Positions 1 through 9,420 of a stretch of 64,000 bases of DNA are shown here, piece by piece. Under the pieces are notes generated by a model. That model saw only the letters and a program-made list of their open reading frames with translations. It had not been told where the DNA came from and ran no database searches. The stretch covers positions 124,001 to 188,000 of the forward strand of contig SPEL01000004.1 in assembly GCA_009360885.1 (NCBI GenBank), in the 5' to 3' direction. A program made the position numbers and the translations under genes. The stretch comes from Sphingobium sp. GTDB taxonomy: Bacteria; Pseudomonadota; Alphaproteobacteria; Sphingomonadales; Sphingomonadaceae. The number at the start of each line of letters is the position of its first letter. Position 1 is the first letter of the stretch.

Positions 1-476
1 CCCAGCCGCCCCGCCAGCCTTTTCCATGTTGGCCGATCAATGGTCAATTTGCATCCATTCACGGCTGTTCCGCGAATATCTGCAGAAAATTGAAGGTGAG
101 ATGAAAGACAACAAAAGAGCGCCCCTGACTTCGATATGAAGATCAAGCCCTTCGTCATCCCCCCTTTGTGACAGTTATGATACAGAGAGAGATGCGTATA
201 GCAAGTGCCATATTATCGGCGAGCATGTGTAGGGTCTGTACCCATTAATTTCATGAACCGTGATGGCCGGTTTGTGGGATGAAATGCAAGGATGTAACGA
301 GCATGCCATGCCGAGGGCATGGCAAAGCGCAGGCACGCGCCCAATGCGGGGTTTACCCCCCGGATAAGCGCTTTGACACCGCAGTTTACCTGCCACCACT
401 GTAACAACAAAAATAAGAACGCCGCCCCGTGTCGTCAGGGTAATAGCTCATGGATAAGAGGTAATCGGCCCTGCCA
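1..476. other. Left-edge non-coding stretch
   Basis: I see no convincing gene here; the short open frames lack ribosome binding sites and recognisable domains. It lies downstream of the minus-strand diguanylate cyclase. The only structure I can point to is an inverted repeat at 304-324, with 9-base arms TGCCATGCC and GGCATGGCA around a 3-base loop. It has no following T-run, so it is not an obvious terminator. Promoters may be present but cannot be recognised by eye. Confidence 0.5.
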
Positions 477-2258
477 TCAAGCCGCAAGGGCGATCCTGTT
501 CCTTCCGGAATTTTTTGCACCATAAAGTGCCTGATCCGCCTGACTGAATAGCTCACGCGCCCTGAGATGACCATCAATCTGTTTTATGCCGACACTCACC
601 GTCATCGAAATCCGGCTGCCGCCGATGGCAATGATCGTCGATGTGGCAAGCTGATGCCGAATACGCTCGCAAATCGTCGCGGCTTCCTTAGCGTCGGCAT
701 TATATAAAATCACGGCAAACTCCTCGCCCCCCAGACGAGCCGCAATATCTTCACCACGGGTGCAGGATTTCAATATCTCAGCAAAATGGGTGAGGGCCAG
801 ATCCCCGCTGGGATGACCATAATGGTCATTCACCGCTTTGAAATGATCGAGATCGAAAATGGCGAGACATGCGGGCGCCCGTTCGGCCGTGACGATGGCA
901 TTTTCAAGGGCCAGATCAAACACCCGGCGATTGACGAGTCCGGTCAGAGGATCGGTGTTAGCACGCAGTTCCAGTTCTACGGCATGCTGATGACGTTCGG
1001 TCACGTCACGCACAACATACACCACACCAGTAACCATAGCGTCTTCGCCTATAATGGCTCTGGCATGGGCCTCAAACCAGCGTGAAGGTTGCCGAACACC
1101 TGCGGTCTGCCATTCTATGGAGAATATCTCGTGGGGTGACACAATGGCAGCAGCATGGGCAGTCATCACTCTGTGCCTGTCATTCTCATGCACCAGTGTT
1201 TCGAACTGCATCCCTTTCAGTTCTTCAGGCGCGGCCACGTCATAGCGCCGAACAGCAGGCGATACATAGTGGATAATGCCATCAAGGCTCAACCGGATGA
1301 TGACATCACTGCTATGGTCAAGGATCAGCCGATTAAGCGCCTCAGCCGTACGCAGCCGTTCATATATACGCCGCCTCGCCTTCAACTCTCCGGCTGTAGG
1401 CAATATGACCAGCACAACAGTCGCAAAATAGAGCTGAAGAACCTGAAGACGGACACCCATACCGCCGGGCACAAGGATTGTCGGGCCAACACCACTGAGC
1501 GAAAATATGCTGGCAACCGCAATGAGGATAACAATCGAAGTCACCGCCCCGAAACGCCCCAGACGCAGCGTAGCCAACATCATTGGTAGGAAAGGCGCGG
1601 CAAGAAGCGGTATCCGGCTTTGTCCAAAGGTTATAATACAAACAGCCAGCACAAAGGCCATGATCGCTACAGTTTCCAGCGCCTTGCTACGGCTGACAGC
1701 ATAGGACCATCGTTTCAGATGCCCTCCCAACAGGAAAATCATAGGCGGGCCAAAAGCAATCATCCCAACAGCATGCGCCGTGAACCAATCCCGCCAGGTA
1801 GCCAGATAGGGCGTGCCCGCCACAAGGTTGACAAACAACGCACCGACCGTCGCAAATATCGCAGGCACTGCAACGCCTGCGATGAGGGTGAACCAGAAGA
1901 TTTCTATGGACGAGCCAAATTGCCCAAATCGCGGGAAAGTCCGCCTGACACACCATGCCGCGACATAGGCCTCCGCCACATTGGCGAGGGCAAGGGGGAC
2001 AGCAACCCGCCAGCCCAGACCAAATAGCAATGTCGATATCACCATGACAGGAATACACCACAGTGACAGGGACAATCTTTGCCGCCGCGGCGCAACCGTC
2101 AAAGCAGCGAACAGGAAGGGGCTGGCTAACCAGACAAAGGCAGCGCCGCCATCATAACGGGTAAAGTGAAGCGCAAGGGATGCCAGAATAAAATAGCCCG
2201 CCGCTACACAGATAGCGAATTGGTGTGTCGCGGGCTGAACGGATAATCTGACGGCCAT
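477..2258 (-). CDS. MASE1-PAS-GGDEF diguanylate cyclase
   Basis: This is an inner-membrane enzyme that would make the second messenger c-di-GMP from two GTP. The N-terminal part is a run of hydrophobic helices matching the MASE1 sensory domain. A PAS segment follows (around SSDVIIRLSLDGIIHYVSPAV), then a GGDEF domain with FDLDHFKAVND and an intact GGEEF active-site loop. The inhibitory I-site RxxD is present as RGED, exactly five residues before GGEEF, so product inhibition is expected. A longer reading to 2339 would need a TTG start; I prefer the ATG at 2258, just before the first membrane helix, though its ribosome binding site is weak. It stands alone, with no c-di-GMP effector beside it. 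The activity assignment is strong; the signal sensed is unknown. Confidence 0.88.
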   Translation of the reverse strand: MAVRLSVQPATHQFAICVAAGYFILASLALHFTRYDGGAAFVWLASPFLFAALTVAPRRQRLSLSLWCIPVMVISTLLFGLGWRVAVPLALANVAEAYVAAWCVRRTFPRFGQFGSSIEIFWFTLIAGVAVPAIFATVGALFVNLVAGTPYLATWRDWFTAHAVGMIAFGPPMIFLLGGHLKRWSYAVSRSKALETVAIMAFVLAVCIITFGQSRIPLLAAPFLPMMLATLRLGRFGAVTSIVILIAVASIFSLSGVGPTILVPGGMGVRLQVLQLYFATVVLVILPTAGELKARRRIYERLRTAEALNRLILDHSSDVIIRLSLDGIIHYVSPAVRRYDVAAPEELKGMQFETLVHENDRHRVMTAHAAAIVSPHEIFSIEWQTAGVRQPSRWFEAHARAIIGEDAMVTGVVYVVRDVTERHQHAVELELRANTDPLTGLVNRRVFDLALENAIVTAERAPACLAIFDLDHFKAVNDHYGHPSGDLALTHFAEILKSCTRGEDIAARLGGEEFAVILYNADAKEAATICERIRHQLATSTIIAIGGSRISMTVSVGIKQIDGHLRARELFSQADQALYGAKNSGRNRIALAA

Positions 2259-2427
2259 CTCTGCGATGTATGCCGGGGAGGTTAAAGAGGCGTTATCTTT
2301 TTGTTCGCATTGACGATTTGACGGAACGAAAGCCCGCAAACGCGACTAGCCCAAGGGCCATCATTCTGACCAACGTCAGATATGCAAACCGCCAATTTTA
2401 AGGTGACTTGTAGATTATGCTGGCCGC

Positions 2428-3633
2428 TTATCCCCGGCGCGGACCGTCGGCCAGCAAAAACATGATCGCCAGCACCAGTAAAAAGCTCGTTCCCAACACA
2501 AACAATAACGGGAACAGGGTGAAAGAAGGAAAAAGTGACACAGATGCACTGGCAATTCCCGTCACCATCAGTTGCAGCGTCCCCAACAATCCAGCCGCCA
2601 GCCCCGCGCCAGAAGAAACCGTATCAAGCGCACTCGTCGCCGCAGGGGTCAGCATCAGGCCAGCAATTGCGAATAACAGCATGGAATAGAGCTGAAACAA
2701 AAACAAAGGTGGCGTATCCATTACCGCCAGCCCTGCTATTATCACCGTAGCGGCACCGGCCACTATCGCGACCATCATTACCAGAAGGCGCGCGCCATAA
2801 CGACGCATGAGCCCCGGCGCGAATTGCGTGACGATAATCGACGCCACCGCATTCATCGCCAGCAGCACACTATATTGATGGCCGTTCAGTTCGTAAATGC
2901 GCGTATAAATAAAGGGAGCCGCCGTCACAAAGGCAAAGGCAACCGTCGTGCCGCATCCCGCAACCAGCGCCCATCCAATAAAGGGCAAATTCGCCAGTAA
3001 TTGCCCGAAATCCACCCATATCTGGCCGAACTGACGGCGACGGCGTGCCTCCGGCAATGTTTCGGGCAGGAACATCGCAACCATCAGGGCCGTTACTAGA
3101 GCCGCCCCGGCCAGCATCAGGAACAAGCCGCGCCATGACGTGATCTCTAACAAGAAGCTGCCAGCCAGCGGTGCCAGAACCGGCGAAATACCAATGACCA
3201 GAAAGGTGAAAGCCATTAGCCGCGCCGCACCATGGCCCTGATGCTGATCCCGGATCATCGCCCGCGCGCTGGATGTGCCGACACAGGCGGCCATGCCTTG
3301 CAAAAAGCGCAGGAAAACAAGCTGCTCTATTGTTTGCGCAAAGGCGCAGGCGAGCGATGTCGCCATGAACAGCAACAGCCCCCCTAATAAAGGCCCCCTG
3401 CGGCCAAAACGATCCCCCAATAGCCCCACTGGAATCTGCGCAATCGCCAGACCAATGAAAAAAGCAGAAAGAGTCCGCTGCACAGCGCCGCTTTCCGCCG
3501 CAAAGCTGCTCGCCATGGCCGGCATTGCAGGCAAATAAAGGTCAATCGCAAATGGCCCGAGAACCGATAAAAACCCCAACGCAATACCAAATGCTAATGT
3601 CGGCGCGGCGCTGGCCTTACTCTCTCTCGACAT
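2428..3633 (-). CDS. MFS exporter, Bcr/CflA drug-resistance family
   Basis: A 401-residue, 12-helix major facilitator protein. The start of helix 1 carries the motif AIDLYLPAMPAM, typical of the Bcr/CflA (DHA1) proton-driven exporters, followed by a GDRFGRR loop between helices 2 and 3. The ATG is preceded by a good purine-rich ribosome binding site (AGGGGGATGG). A perfect copy of the regulon palindrome lies 34 bases upstream, so this exporter is probably co-controlled with the catabolic island. It may relieve toxicity of phenolic intermediates. The substrate is not readable from sequence. Confidence 0.85.
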   Translation of the reverse strand: MSRESKASAAPTLAFGIALGFLSVLGPFAIDLYLPAMPAMASSFAAESGAVQRTLSAFFIGLAIAQIPVGLLGDRFGRRGPLLGGLLLFMATSLACAFAQTIEQLVFLRFLQGMAACVGTSSARAMIRDQHQGHGAARLMAFTFLVIGISPVLAPLAGSFLLEITSWRGLFLMLAGAALVTALMVAMFLPETLPEARRRRQFGQIWVDFGQLLANLPFIGWALVAGCGTTVAFAFVTAAPFIYTRIYELNGHQYSVLLAMNAVASIIVTQFAPGLMRRYGARLLVMMVAIVAGAATVIIAGLAVMDTPPLFLFQLYSMLLFAIAGLMLTPAATSALDTVSSGAGLAAGLLGTLQLMVTGIASASVSLFPSFTLFPLLFVLGTSFLLVLAIMFLLADGPRRG

Positions 3634-3666
3634 CCATCCCCCTTATTTCCTGATCCGTAGATATTT

Positions 3667-3678
3667 TAACGATCGTTA
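3667..3678. promoter_or_regulatory. Regulon palindrome site 1, TAACGATCGTTA
   Basis: Perfect 12-base palindrome 34 bases upstream of the Bcr/CflA exporter start. It is the first of nine copies in this window. It could also act on the AAHS transporter 440 bases away on the other side, which has no nearer copy. Confidence 0.75.
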
Positions 3679-4118
3679 TCGTTTACTGATACAGGACACA
3701 AGGGGAGGATGAAAGGAAGAAGGGGGCGGACAGCTCATTCTACCGCAAGAGCGAAATAATTTGATACAGGGAGGATGTGAATGACGCCCAACCCACAGCG
3801 AATGGACAAAGCAAACCACCAGCATCCACCAACCGCATGAACACAAATAGTTCAGAAACTGCAATGACCCGGCTCTATGGTGCCTCACTCGCCAGACGGT
3901 GAATAGGATGAACCTCAAACCCGGATCACCCAGCCAGACATGGCTTTTTCAACAGCATGCTTGTCACAAGCGCCAAATCGGATAATGTCCCGCACAATAA
4001 TTAGGAGCAGGGAAGAAAGTCAGACCAGCCGCGCCAGCACGCTGTACCATCAGCGGAGCATCCCCATCGCGCACGCCAGTGAGGCTTTCATACCTTCTAT
4101 CATCTGAAGGATAAATAT
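3679..4118. other. Divergent intergenic region
   Basis: About 440 bases between the palindrome and the AAHS transporter start. No gene with a plausible ribosome binding site or domain was seen. It must hold the promoter of the plus-strand transporter, but I cannot place -35/-10 elements with confidence. Confidence 0.4.
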
Positions 4119-5459
4119 ATGGCAACACCTCCCGCCGCCGCATTGCCGGCGGATGACCCGCGCACCATCATCGCCAACAACCCCATGCGGTTGCGGCAAA
4201 TGATCGCCGTTGGCATGTGTTTCCTGCTGAATGCGCTTGATGGTTTCGACGTGTTGGCCATTACCTTTGCCGCCCCCGGCATTGCAAAATCATGGCAGAT
4301 TGAACCGGGCGCGATTGGCTTTGTCATTGCCATTGGCCTTGCCGGGATGGTCGTAGGCTCCCTGACACTGGGTGGTTTTGCAGACCGTATCGGACGGCGC
4401 AAACAGATTATCCTATCCCTTGTGGTCATGACGGCAGGCATGTTTGCATCGGCCTATGCGCCCGACATTATGGTCCTGAGCGCATTGCGCTTCGTCACTG
4501 GCCTCGGGCTGGGGGCCATGCTGGCATCCATTAATGCGATGGCTGCAGAATTTGCGAATAAGGAACGGCGGGATTTATCCGTCAGCATCATGGCTGCTGG
4601 TTATCCGGTTGGCGGCGTACTGGGCGGCGCGATGGCCGCCTATTTGCTGAAAATCCATGGGTGGGAAGCGGTTTTCATTTTCGGCGGTATCGCCACCCTT
4701 GTTACCATTCCTTTGGTCCTGCTGCTTCTTCCTGAATCCATCGGCTGGCTGGCGACCGTCAACCGTTCAGATTCCCTTGCGCGCATCAATACAATCCTGC
4801 GCCGCATTGGCCATCCGGAGGCGAAGCAGATTGCCCCGACTGAAGGGCCAAAAACATCCGCCGCAACACTCTTCAACCCCATTTTTCGTACCACCACCAT
4901 TGCTCTCATCATCATGTATGGCGCGCATATGATTACCTTTTATTATGCGTTGGGCTGGGCTCCTTCGCTGGTGGCATCTCTGGGGTTTGACCAGTCAAGC
5001 GCCAGCATGGTTTCCGTCTATATGAATATGGGCGGCGCAGTAGGCGGTTTTGTACTGGGTTATCTGACACCCCGTATGGGCCTGAAACCAATGTTGATTA
5101 TCGGTATGGGTGGTGCGGCTATCGCCGTCGCGGCCTTTGGCGCCGTACCGCCACAACTGGTGATGTTGCAGGCAGCAGCCGTTGTGCTAGGCTTCCTCTC
5201 CAATGGCTCAGTCGTTGGCCTATATGCCCTGATGGCGCGGGCCTACCCCACCGCCCTGCGCGCAGGCGGGACCGGCATGGTCATTGGCTGTGGTCGTATC
5301 GGTGCCGCATTTGGCCCGCTGATTGCAGGACAATTACTAGCGATGGATGCCGGACGCACTACCACTTCTCTCGTATTAGCACTAGGCTCTGTCGTTGCGG
5401 CGCTCACACTGATCCTGATTCCGGTGCGTGGCCTGCGGCAGGAAGACACCTCCGCCTGA
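4119..5459 (+). CDS. Aromatic acid:H+ symporter (AAHS-type MFS transporter)
   Basis: A 446-residue transporter with about 12 membrane helices. Helix 1 contains LNALDGFDVLAI, the DGFD signature of the aromatic acid:H+ symporter family (PcaK, BenK, VanK). The loop after helix 2 reads GGFADRIGRRKQI. A ribosome binding site AAGGA lies 8 bases before the ATG, and a strong terminator follows the stop. Placed at the edge of the catabolic island, it probably imports an aromatic carboxylate across the inner membrane. A second AAHS transporter is at 18200-19456; the two are different enough to suggest different substrates. Confidence 0.87.
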   Translation: MATPPAAALPADDPRTIIANNPMRLRQMIAVGMCFLLNALDGFDVLAITFAAPGIAKSWQIEPGAIGFVIAIGLAGMVVGSLTLGGFADRIGRRKQIILSLVVMTAGMFASAYAPDIMVLSALRFVTGLGLGAMLASINAMAAEFANKERRDLSVSIMAAGYPVGGVLGGAMAAYLLKIHGWEAVFIFGGIATLVTIPLVLLLLPESIGWLATVNRSDSLARINTILRRIGHPEAKQIAPTEGPKTSAATLFNPIFRTTTIALIIMYGAHMITFYYALGWAPSLVASLGFDQSSASMVSVYMNMGGAVGGFVLGYLTPRMGLKPMLIIGMGGAAIAVAAFGAVPPQLVMLQAAAVVLGFLSNGSVVGLYALMARAYPTALRAGGTGMVIGCGRIGAAFGPLIAGQLLAMDAGRTTTSLVLALGSVVAALTLILIPVRGLRQEDTSA

Positions 5460-5487
5460 CCACGGAAACCACCCAAAGAAACAACGC

Positions 5488-5523
5488 AACCCGGCTTCTT
5501 CATCATATGAGGCCGGGTTTTTC
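5488..5523 (+). terminator. Rho-independent terminator after AAHS transporter
   Basis: Arms AACCCGGC (5488-5495) and GCCGGGTT (5512-5519) are followed by a T-run. It separates the plus-strand transporter from the convergent MarR gene. Confidence 0.85.
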
Positions 5524-5549
5524 ATGATCTTTGAGCGGGGAGGAGGTTG

Positions 5550-6170
5550 TTATTCCGTGGGAGTATCAATAGGCCGGGTATGCTCCAGAAACAGGGAATT
5601 GCCCTGCTCATCCGTGGCCTCCAGCGTATCTATCAGGGTCACGAGGACATGGTTTAATATGTCCGCCTCCCCTTCGCTAAGTGGGGACAGCAGATATTTC
5701 GCCACCAGATCCGTCTGCGGACGCATTACTTTATAAAGCCGCTCCCCCTCAGCCGTCAGCGTCAGAGTCTTACGACGGCGGTTTTGCGGATCACGGTCCA
5801 CATTAATACGCCCATTTTTCTGCAATGCGGAGACCGCGCGCGAAATGCTCATCACATTAACGCCCGTACTCTCTGCCAGCTCGTGGCTGGCCGTCGCCCC
5901 AAAACGACCAATGAACATCAGCAAGCGAAATTCATTGACGCTGATTTTATACTGCCGCTCCAGATAAGTGGAAAACGGGGCCATCAGCCGGTTCGATAAT
6001 TTCAATATCCGGTGCAGGATTTCGGCAGCACGCGGCTCATCAGCCGTCAATATGGTTGAGGCAGCATCAATGCTGGGCGATGGTGTAGATTTCGACACGA
6101 CAGATTTCGACATGGCGCGATGGTTCGCAGCCCCTTGGCCGCAAGTCAAGCGCCCTGCGATGTCCGTCAT
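5550..6170 (-). CDS. MarR-family transcriptional regulator
   Basis: A 206-residue winged-helix protein. The central part (GATASHELAESTGVNVMSIS, then RDPQNRRRKTLTLT) gives the helix-turn-helix and wing of the MarR family. The N-terminal 45 residues are low-complexity and Ser-rich. The ATG at 6170 has AAGGA 8 bases upstream; an internal Met at 6113 is less well supported. It follows GMC oxidoreductase 1 by 32 bases, so the two are probably co-transcribed from a promoter that carries palindrome site 2. This would make the regulator autoregulated. It is the best candidate for the protein that reads all nine palindromes. Such MarR proteins usually release DNA on binding an aromatic ligand; the ligand is unknown. 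Confidence 0.85.
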   Translation of the reverse strand: MTDIAGRLTCGQGAANHRAMSKSVVSKSTPSPSIDAASTILTADEPRAAEILHRILKLSNRLMAPFSTYLERQYKISVNEFRLLMFIGRFGATASHELAESTGVNVMSISRAVSALQKNGRINVDRDPQNRRRKTLTLTAEGERLYKVMRPQTDLVAKYLLSPLSEGEADILNHVLVTLIDTLEATDEQGNSLFLEHTRPIDTPTE

Positions 6171-6202
6171 TGCTTAATCCTTCCAGCCAGTTGGGTTTCC
6201 CC

Positions 6203-7801
6203 TTATCGCACCGCCCGCAATATGTGATCGGCCCCCTTATCGCCGATCATGATGGCAGATGCATTGGTATTCCCTACCGGCAGGCTAGGCATGACAGAGG
6301 CATCGGCCACCCATAAGCCTTCCACGCCCTGCACCTTTAGGTCGGCATCAACCACACCCGTCCCCGGCGCACCCATGCTACAGGTGCCGACAGGGTGATA
6401 GAGCGGGAATCCTGCCATGTGGATGTAACCACGCAGATCATCCCCCTCCAGTGCATTATCAGGCCGCCCTGAATCGGTAACATATCCCCGCATCAATGGA
6501 TGCTGCATGATTTTACGAGCATGACGAATGCCATCGGCAATCTGGTCGACATCATCCTCAACACCTAATAATTCATGATGGATAACCGGCGGGGCAAAGG
6601 GATCCGCCGACCGCAGCGATACCCGCCCTCGTGATTGCGGGCGTGCCAGACACACAACGGTTGTCACCGCCGGGGTACGCCGCATCTTCAGCTTGCCTTC
6701 TTCATCCAGATCAAAGGCAAAAGCGGTAAAGGATATTTGCAAATTAGGCGCAGGGCAGTCTGCTTTCGTACGCAAAAATGTCTGACCATGCGCCATGGAT
6801 GCCGTTAATATACCGCGCCGCCTCACCAGAAAATCCAACCCATTGCGCACCGCCGCAAACCCATGGGCCTCGCTATTGATGGTCGGGCTATTCACGCCAT
6901 TCACTACATGGATGCCGACATGTTCCTGCAAATTGCCACCCACGGCGGGATTATCAATCAATGCGCTTAGTCCATGCTGCGCCAGTTGCCTTGCATCACC
7001 TATACCAGACAGCATCAGCAAGCGCGGCGTATTCATGCTGCCCGCAGACAGAACAACACCCAGCTTCGCCCGCAAAATCTGCCTGCTGCCATCCTTTATA
7101 ATTTCAACACCGACCGCGCGACGGCCTTCAAAAACAATACGCAGCACAGGCGTTTCCAGCCAGACCTGTAAATGCTCCCTTACGCCCGGCATTTTAAGAT
7201 ATTGAATCGATGCGCTGCGTAGCCCGTTCCGCTGCGTTGCCTGCGCATAGGCCGTGCCTTCACCGGGGTTCTGGCCATTATGATCCTGCACCATCGGCTC
7301 GCCAACCTCAGCCGCGGCCTTCACCCACGCGTCCACCACCCGATAGCTGACACGCGGGGCCGAAACACCCACCGGCCCATCCGCGCCGCGCCATGCATCT
7401 GCGCCCTGCTCATAGCTTTCCATCCGGCGGAAATAGGGGAGGCAATCGTCATAGGACCAACCCGTCGCGCCCATATCGACCCAATTCTGATAATCATGGC
7501 GATGGCCACGCACATAGATCATCCCATTGATGGAACTGCCGCCCCCCAGCCGCTTGCCTGCTGGCCAGACATCCGCCCGCCCGCCGATGCTGGCGTCTGG
7601 CTCCGCACGGTAAACCCAGTCAAATTCGGGGTTCTGCACAACTGAGCTAACCAGTGCCGGTACTTTCAGGCGAATATGGTCGCCGGTTTTCCCGGCCTCC
7701 AGCAACAGCACCTTCACGCCTGCCTGCGCGAGTCGACCGGCGACAGCGCAACCGGCGGAACCTCCGCCTACGACAATGATGTCTGCCTGCGTTTCCAACA
7801 T
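6203..7801 (-). CDS. GMC-family FAD oxidoreductase 1
   Basis: An alcohol dehydrogenase/oxidase of the glucose-methanol-choline family. The dinucleotide-binding motif VVGGGSAGCAVAGRLAQ is close to the N-terminus. The GMC signature GGGSSINGMIYVRGH follows. The C-terminal active-site pair is His in YHPVGTCSMG and Asn in GNTNASA. I place the start at 7801 because GGTGGAAAG precedes that ATG; upstream Met codons reach 7822 but run up to the palindrome. It heads an operon with marR. It is most similar to GMC 3 (24584-26191), and the two share segments such as QRNGLR. In Sphingobium SYK-6, GMC enzymes PhcC and PhcD oxidise a side-chain alcohol of a lignin phenylcoumaran (from memory); the substrate here is inferred only. 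Confidence 0.85.
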   Translation of the reverse strand: MLETQADIIVVGGGSAGCAVAGRLAQAGVKVLLLEAGKTGDHIRLKVPALVSSVVQNPEFDWVYRAEPDASIGGRADVWPAGKRLGGGSSINGMIYVRGHRHDYQNWVDMGATGWSYDDCLPYFRRMESYEQGADAWRGADGPVGVSAPRVSYRVVDAWVKAAAEVGEPMVQDHNGQNPGEGTAYAQATQRNGLRSASIQYLKMPGVREHLQVWLETPVLRIVFEGRRAVGVEIIKDGSRQILRAKLGVVLSAGSMNTPRLLMLSGIGDARQLAQHGLSALIDNPAVGGNLQEHVGIHVVNGVNSPTINSEAHGFAAVRNGLDFLVRRRGILTASMAHGQTFLRTKADCPAPNLQISFTAFAFDLDEEGKLKMRRTPAVTTVVCLARPQSRGRVSLRSADPFAPPVIHHELLGVEDDVDQIADGIRHARKIMQHPLMRGYVTDSGRPDNALEGDDLRGYIHMAGFPLYHPVGTCSMGAPGTGVVDADLKVQGVEGLWVADASVMPSLPVGNTNASAIMIGDKGADHILRAVR

Positions 7802-7822
7802 ACTTTCCACCCTCATATTCAT

Positions 7823-7834
7823 TAACGATCGTTA
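7823..7834. promoter_or_regulatory. Regulon palindrome site 2, TAACGATCGTTA
   Basis: Perfect palindrome between divergent GMC 1-marR and ligAB. It is placed to control both directions and to close an autoregulatory loop on marR. Confidence 0.78.
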
Positions 7835-7987
7835 TTATATTGAAGAATGAGAGAAAGCAATCACCACCGAAAGGCTATGCAGGAACAGCTATAGGGCAGT
7901 TTTCTTTTCATGTTTGATCCCGGTCAAAGTCAAATCCCTAAAACAGGGCAATATATCAAATGTTATTGTTCAGGAGAGGCAAAGAAG

Positions 7988-8386
7988 ATGACGACCTCCA
8001 CGCTGGCGCACGCGGATGCCCGCCGCACGATTCCCGGCACCCCTATTTTTGACGGCCCCGCCGCCATGCAGGGCTATGCCCTTAACTCCATGTGCTTTTC
8101 CTTCAACGATCAGGCCAATCGCGAGGCCTTTATTGAAAATGAGGAAGCCTATTTTGACCGTTTCAATCTGAGCGAAGCACAGCGCATTGCCGTGCGTAAT
8201 CGTGACGTGCTTGGTATGATCGCTGCGGGCGGAAATATTTATTATCTCGCCAAATTAGCCGGTATTTTCGGACTAAATGTGCAGGATGTAGGCGCCGCAC
8301 AAACCGGCGTGACCGTTGATGAATTCAAGGCGGGCCTGCTCTCACACCAAGTAACTATTTCCCAGCAGCAGGAGTGCGTGGCATGA
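7988..8386 (+). CDS. ligA: Extradiol ring-cleavage dioxygenase small subunit (LigA-like)
   Basis: A 132-residue alpha subunit of a protocatechuate 4,5-dioxygenase type (LigAB) enzyme. The family pattern is clear: IPGTPIF near the N-terminus, GYALNSM, and GGNIYYLAKL in the C-terminal half. I start at 7988 because GGAGAGGCAAAGAAG precedes that ATG; the open frame extends further upstream without support. The stop overlaps the ligB start (ATGA). The small subunit caps the active site of the LigB barrel and helps set substrate choice. Divergence from the SYK-6 protein leaves open another catechol, such as a methoxylated or side-chain-bearing one. Confidence 0.88.
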   Translation: MTTSTLAHADARRTIPGTPIFDGPAAMQGYALNSMCFSFNDQANREAFIENEEAYFDRFNLSEAQRIAVRNRDVLGMIAAGGNIYYLAKLAGIFGLNVQDVGAAQTGVTVDEFKAGLLSHQVTISQQQECVA

Positions 8387-9237
8387 GCACTGTAGTCGGC
8401 GGCGTTTTCACCAGCCATGTTCCCGCCATTGGCGCAGCCATCGCCAAAGGGTTGCAAAATGATCCTTATTGGAAGCCGTTTTTTGATGGTTTCCCTCCGG
8501 TTCAGCGCTGGCTGCAACAGGTAAAACCTAATGTCGCGGTGGTGTTTTACAATGACCACGGCCTCAACTTCTTCCTCGATAAAATGCCGACTTTTGCAGT
8601 TGGTGCCGCCGCCCGCTATGAAAATGCGGACGAAGGTTGGGGCCTGCCGCTGTTCAAACCGTTCGAAGGCGCAGCGGACCTTAGCTGGCACATCATTGAA
8701 CAGATGGTGGAATCGGAATTTGACCCCACCACCTGCCAGAGCATGCTGGTCGATCACAGCCTCGCCATTCCCTTTGAACTATGCTGGCCAGAGGCCGAAA
8801 CATGGCCGGTAAAGATCGTGCCTATTGCGGTTAACACCGTGCAGCATCCTTTGCCCAGTCCGGCACGCTGCCTTGCCCTTGGCCGTGCTGTTGGCCGTGC
8901 GCTCGATAGCTGGGCCGGTAATGAAAAGATCGTTGTCATGGGGACGGGCGGCCTGTCGCACCAGCTCGATGGCGAACGTGCGGGCTTCATTAACACGCCC
9001 TATGATTTGTTCTGTCTCGACAATCTGGCAACCGACCCTGATGCGTTGGTCAAGCAGAGTTCGCTCGATATTATTGAGCAGGCAGGCAGTCAGGGCGTTG
9101 AATTATTGAACTGGATTGCCGCACGCGGTGCGCTGACCGGACAGGTTGAGGAACTATCGCGCAATTATCATGTGCCGATTTCCAATACAGCGGCAGCGAC
9201 TGTGTTGCTGGAGAATAAGGCGCTGGTCGCCGCATGA
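8383..9237 (+). CDS. ligB: Extradiol ring-cleavage dioxygenase catalytic subunit (LigB-like)
   Basis: Class III extradiol dioxygenase, 284 residues with the start at 8383 (preceded by CAGGAG). Iron ligands are visible: His12 (SHVP), His59 (YNDH) and Glu240 (GVEL). The candidate catalytic base is His193 in GTGGLSHQL, and His125 sits in VDHS. These match LigB residues His12, His61, Glu242 and His195 (from memory). It would open a catechol ring next to the diol, using Fe(II) and O2, in the cytoplasm. It is co-translated with ligA and followed by a terminator. No lactone hydrolase or semialdehyde dehydrogenase for the product lies nearby, so either these are elsewhere or the substrate is a dimer ring rather than free protocatechuate. 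Confidence 0.9.
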   Translation: MSTVVGGVFTSHVPAIGAAIAKGLQNDPYWKPFFDGFPPVQRWLQQVKPNVAVVFYNDHGLNFFLDKMPTFAVGAAARYENADEGWGLPLFKPFEGAADLSWHIIEQMVESEFDPTTCQSMLVDHSLAIPFELCWPEAETWPVKIVPIAVNTVQHPLPSPARCLALGRAVGRALDSWAGNEKIVVMGTGGLSHQLDGERAGFINTPYDLFCLDNLATDPDALVKQSSLDIIEQAGSQGVELLNWIAARGALTGQVEELSRNYHVPISNTAAATVLLENKALVAA

Positions 9238-9294
9238 ATAGAGGCATCAGATGATTACATCTGAGACCCCGATATAGCTGTGGGGCTAGTATGG

Positions 9295-9330
9295 CAGGCG
9301 TGAAGGGAGCAATCCTTTCGCGCCTGTTTT
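9295..9330 (+). terminator. Terminator after ligB
   Basis: Imperfect hairpin from CAGGCG (9295-9300) to CGCCTG (9321-9326), with an extended stem and a TTTT tail. A separate small inverted repeat, CAGATG-atta-CATCTG, lies just upstream at 9248-9263. Confidence 0.7.
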
Positions 9331-9356
9331 CATATGCGCCCTCTTGCGATGATAAA

Positions 9357-9368
9357 TAACGATCGTTA
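9357..9368. promoter_or_regulatory. Regulon palindrome site 3, TAACGATCGTTA
   Basis: Perfect palindrome 52 bases upstream of the first VAO-family flavoprotein. It lies immediately after the ligB terminator, so it marks a new promoter. Confidence 0.77.
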
Positions 9369-9420
9369 TCAATTGAGGCAATGAGAGCAACATATAATGA
9401 TAAACTGAGGATGACCGATA

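Noticed and set aside
1155-2027. Plus-strand frames of 135-144 codons
   Set aside because: Antisense to the MASE1 and PAS parts of the diguanylate cyclase; no independent support.
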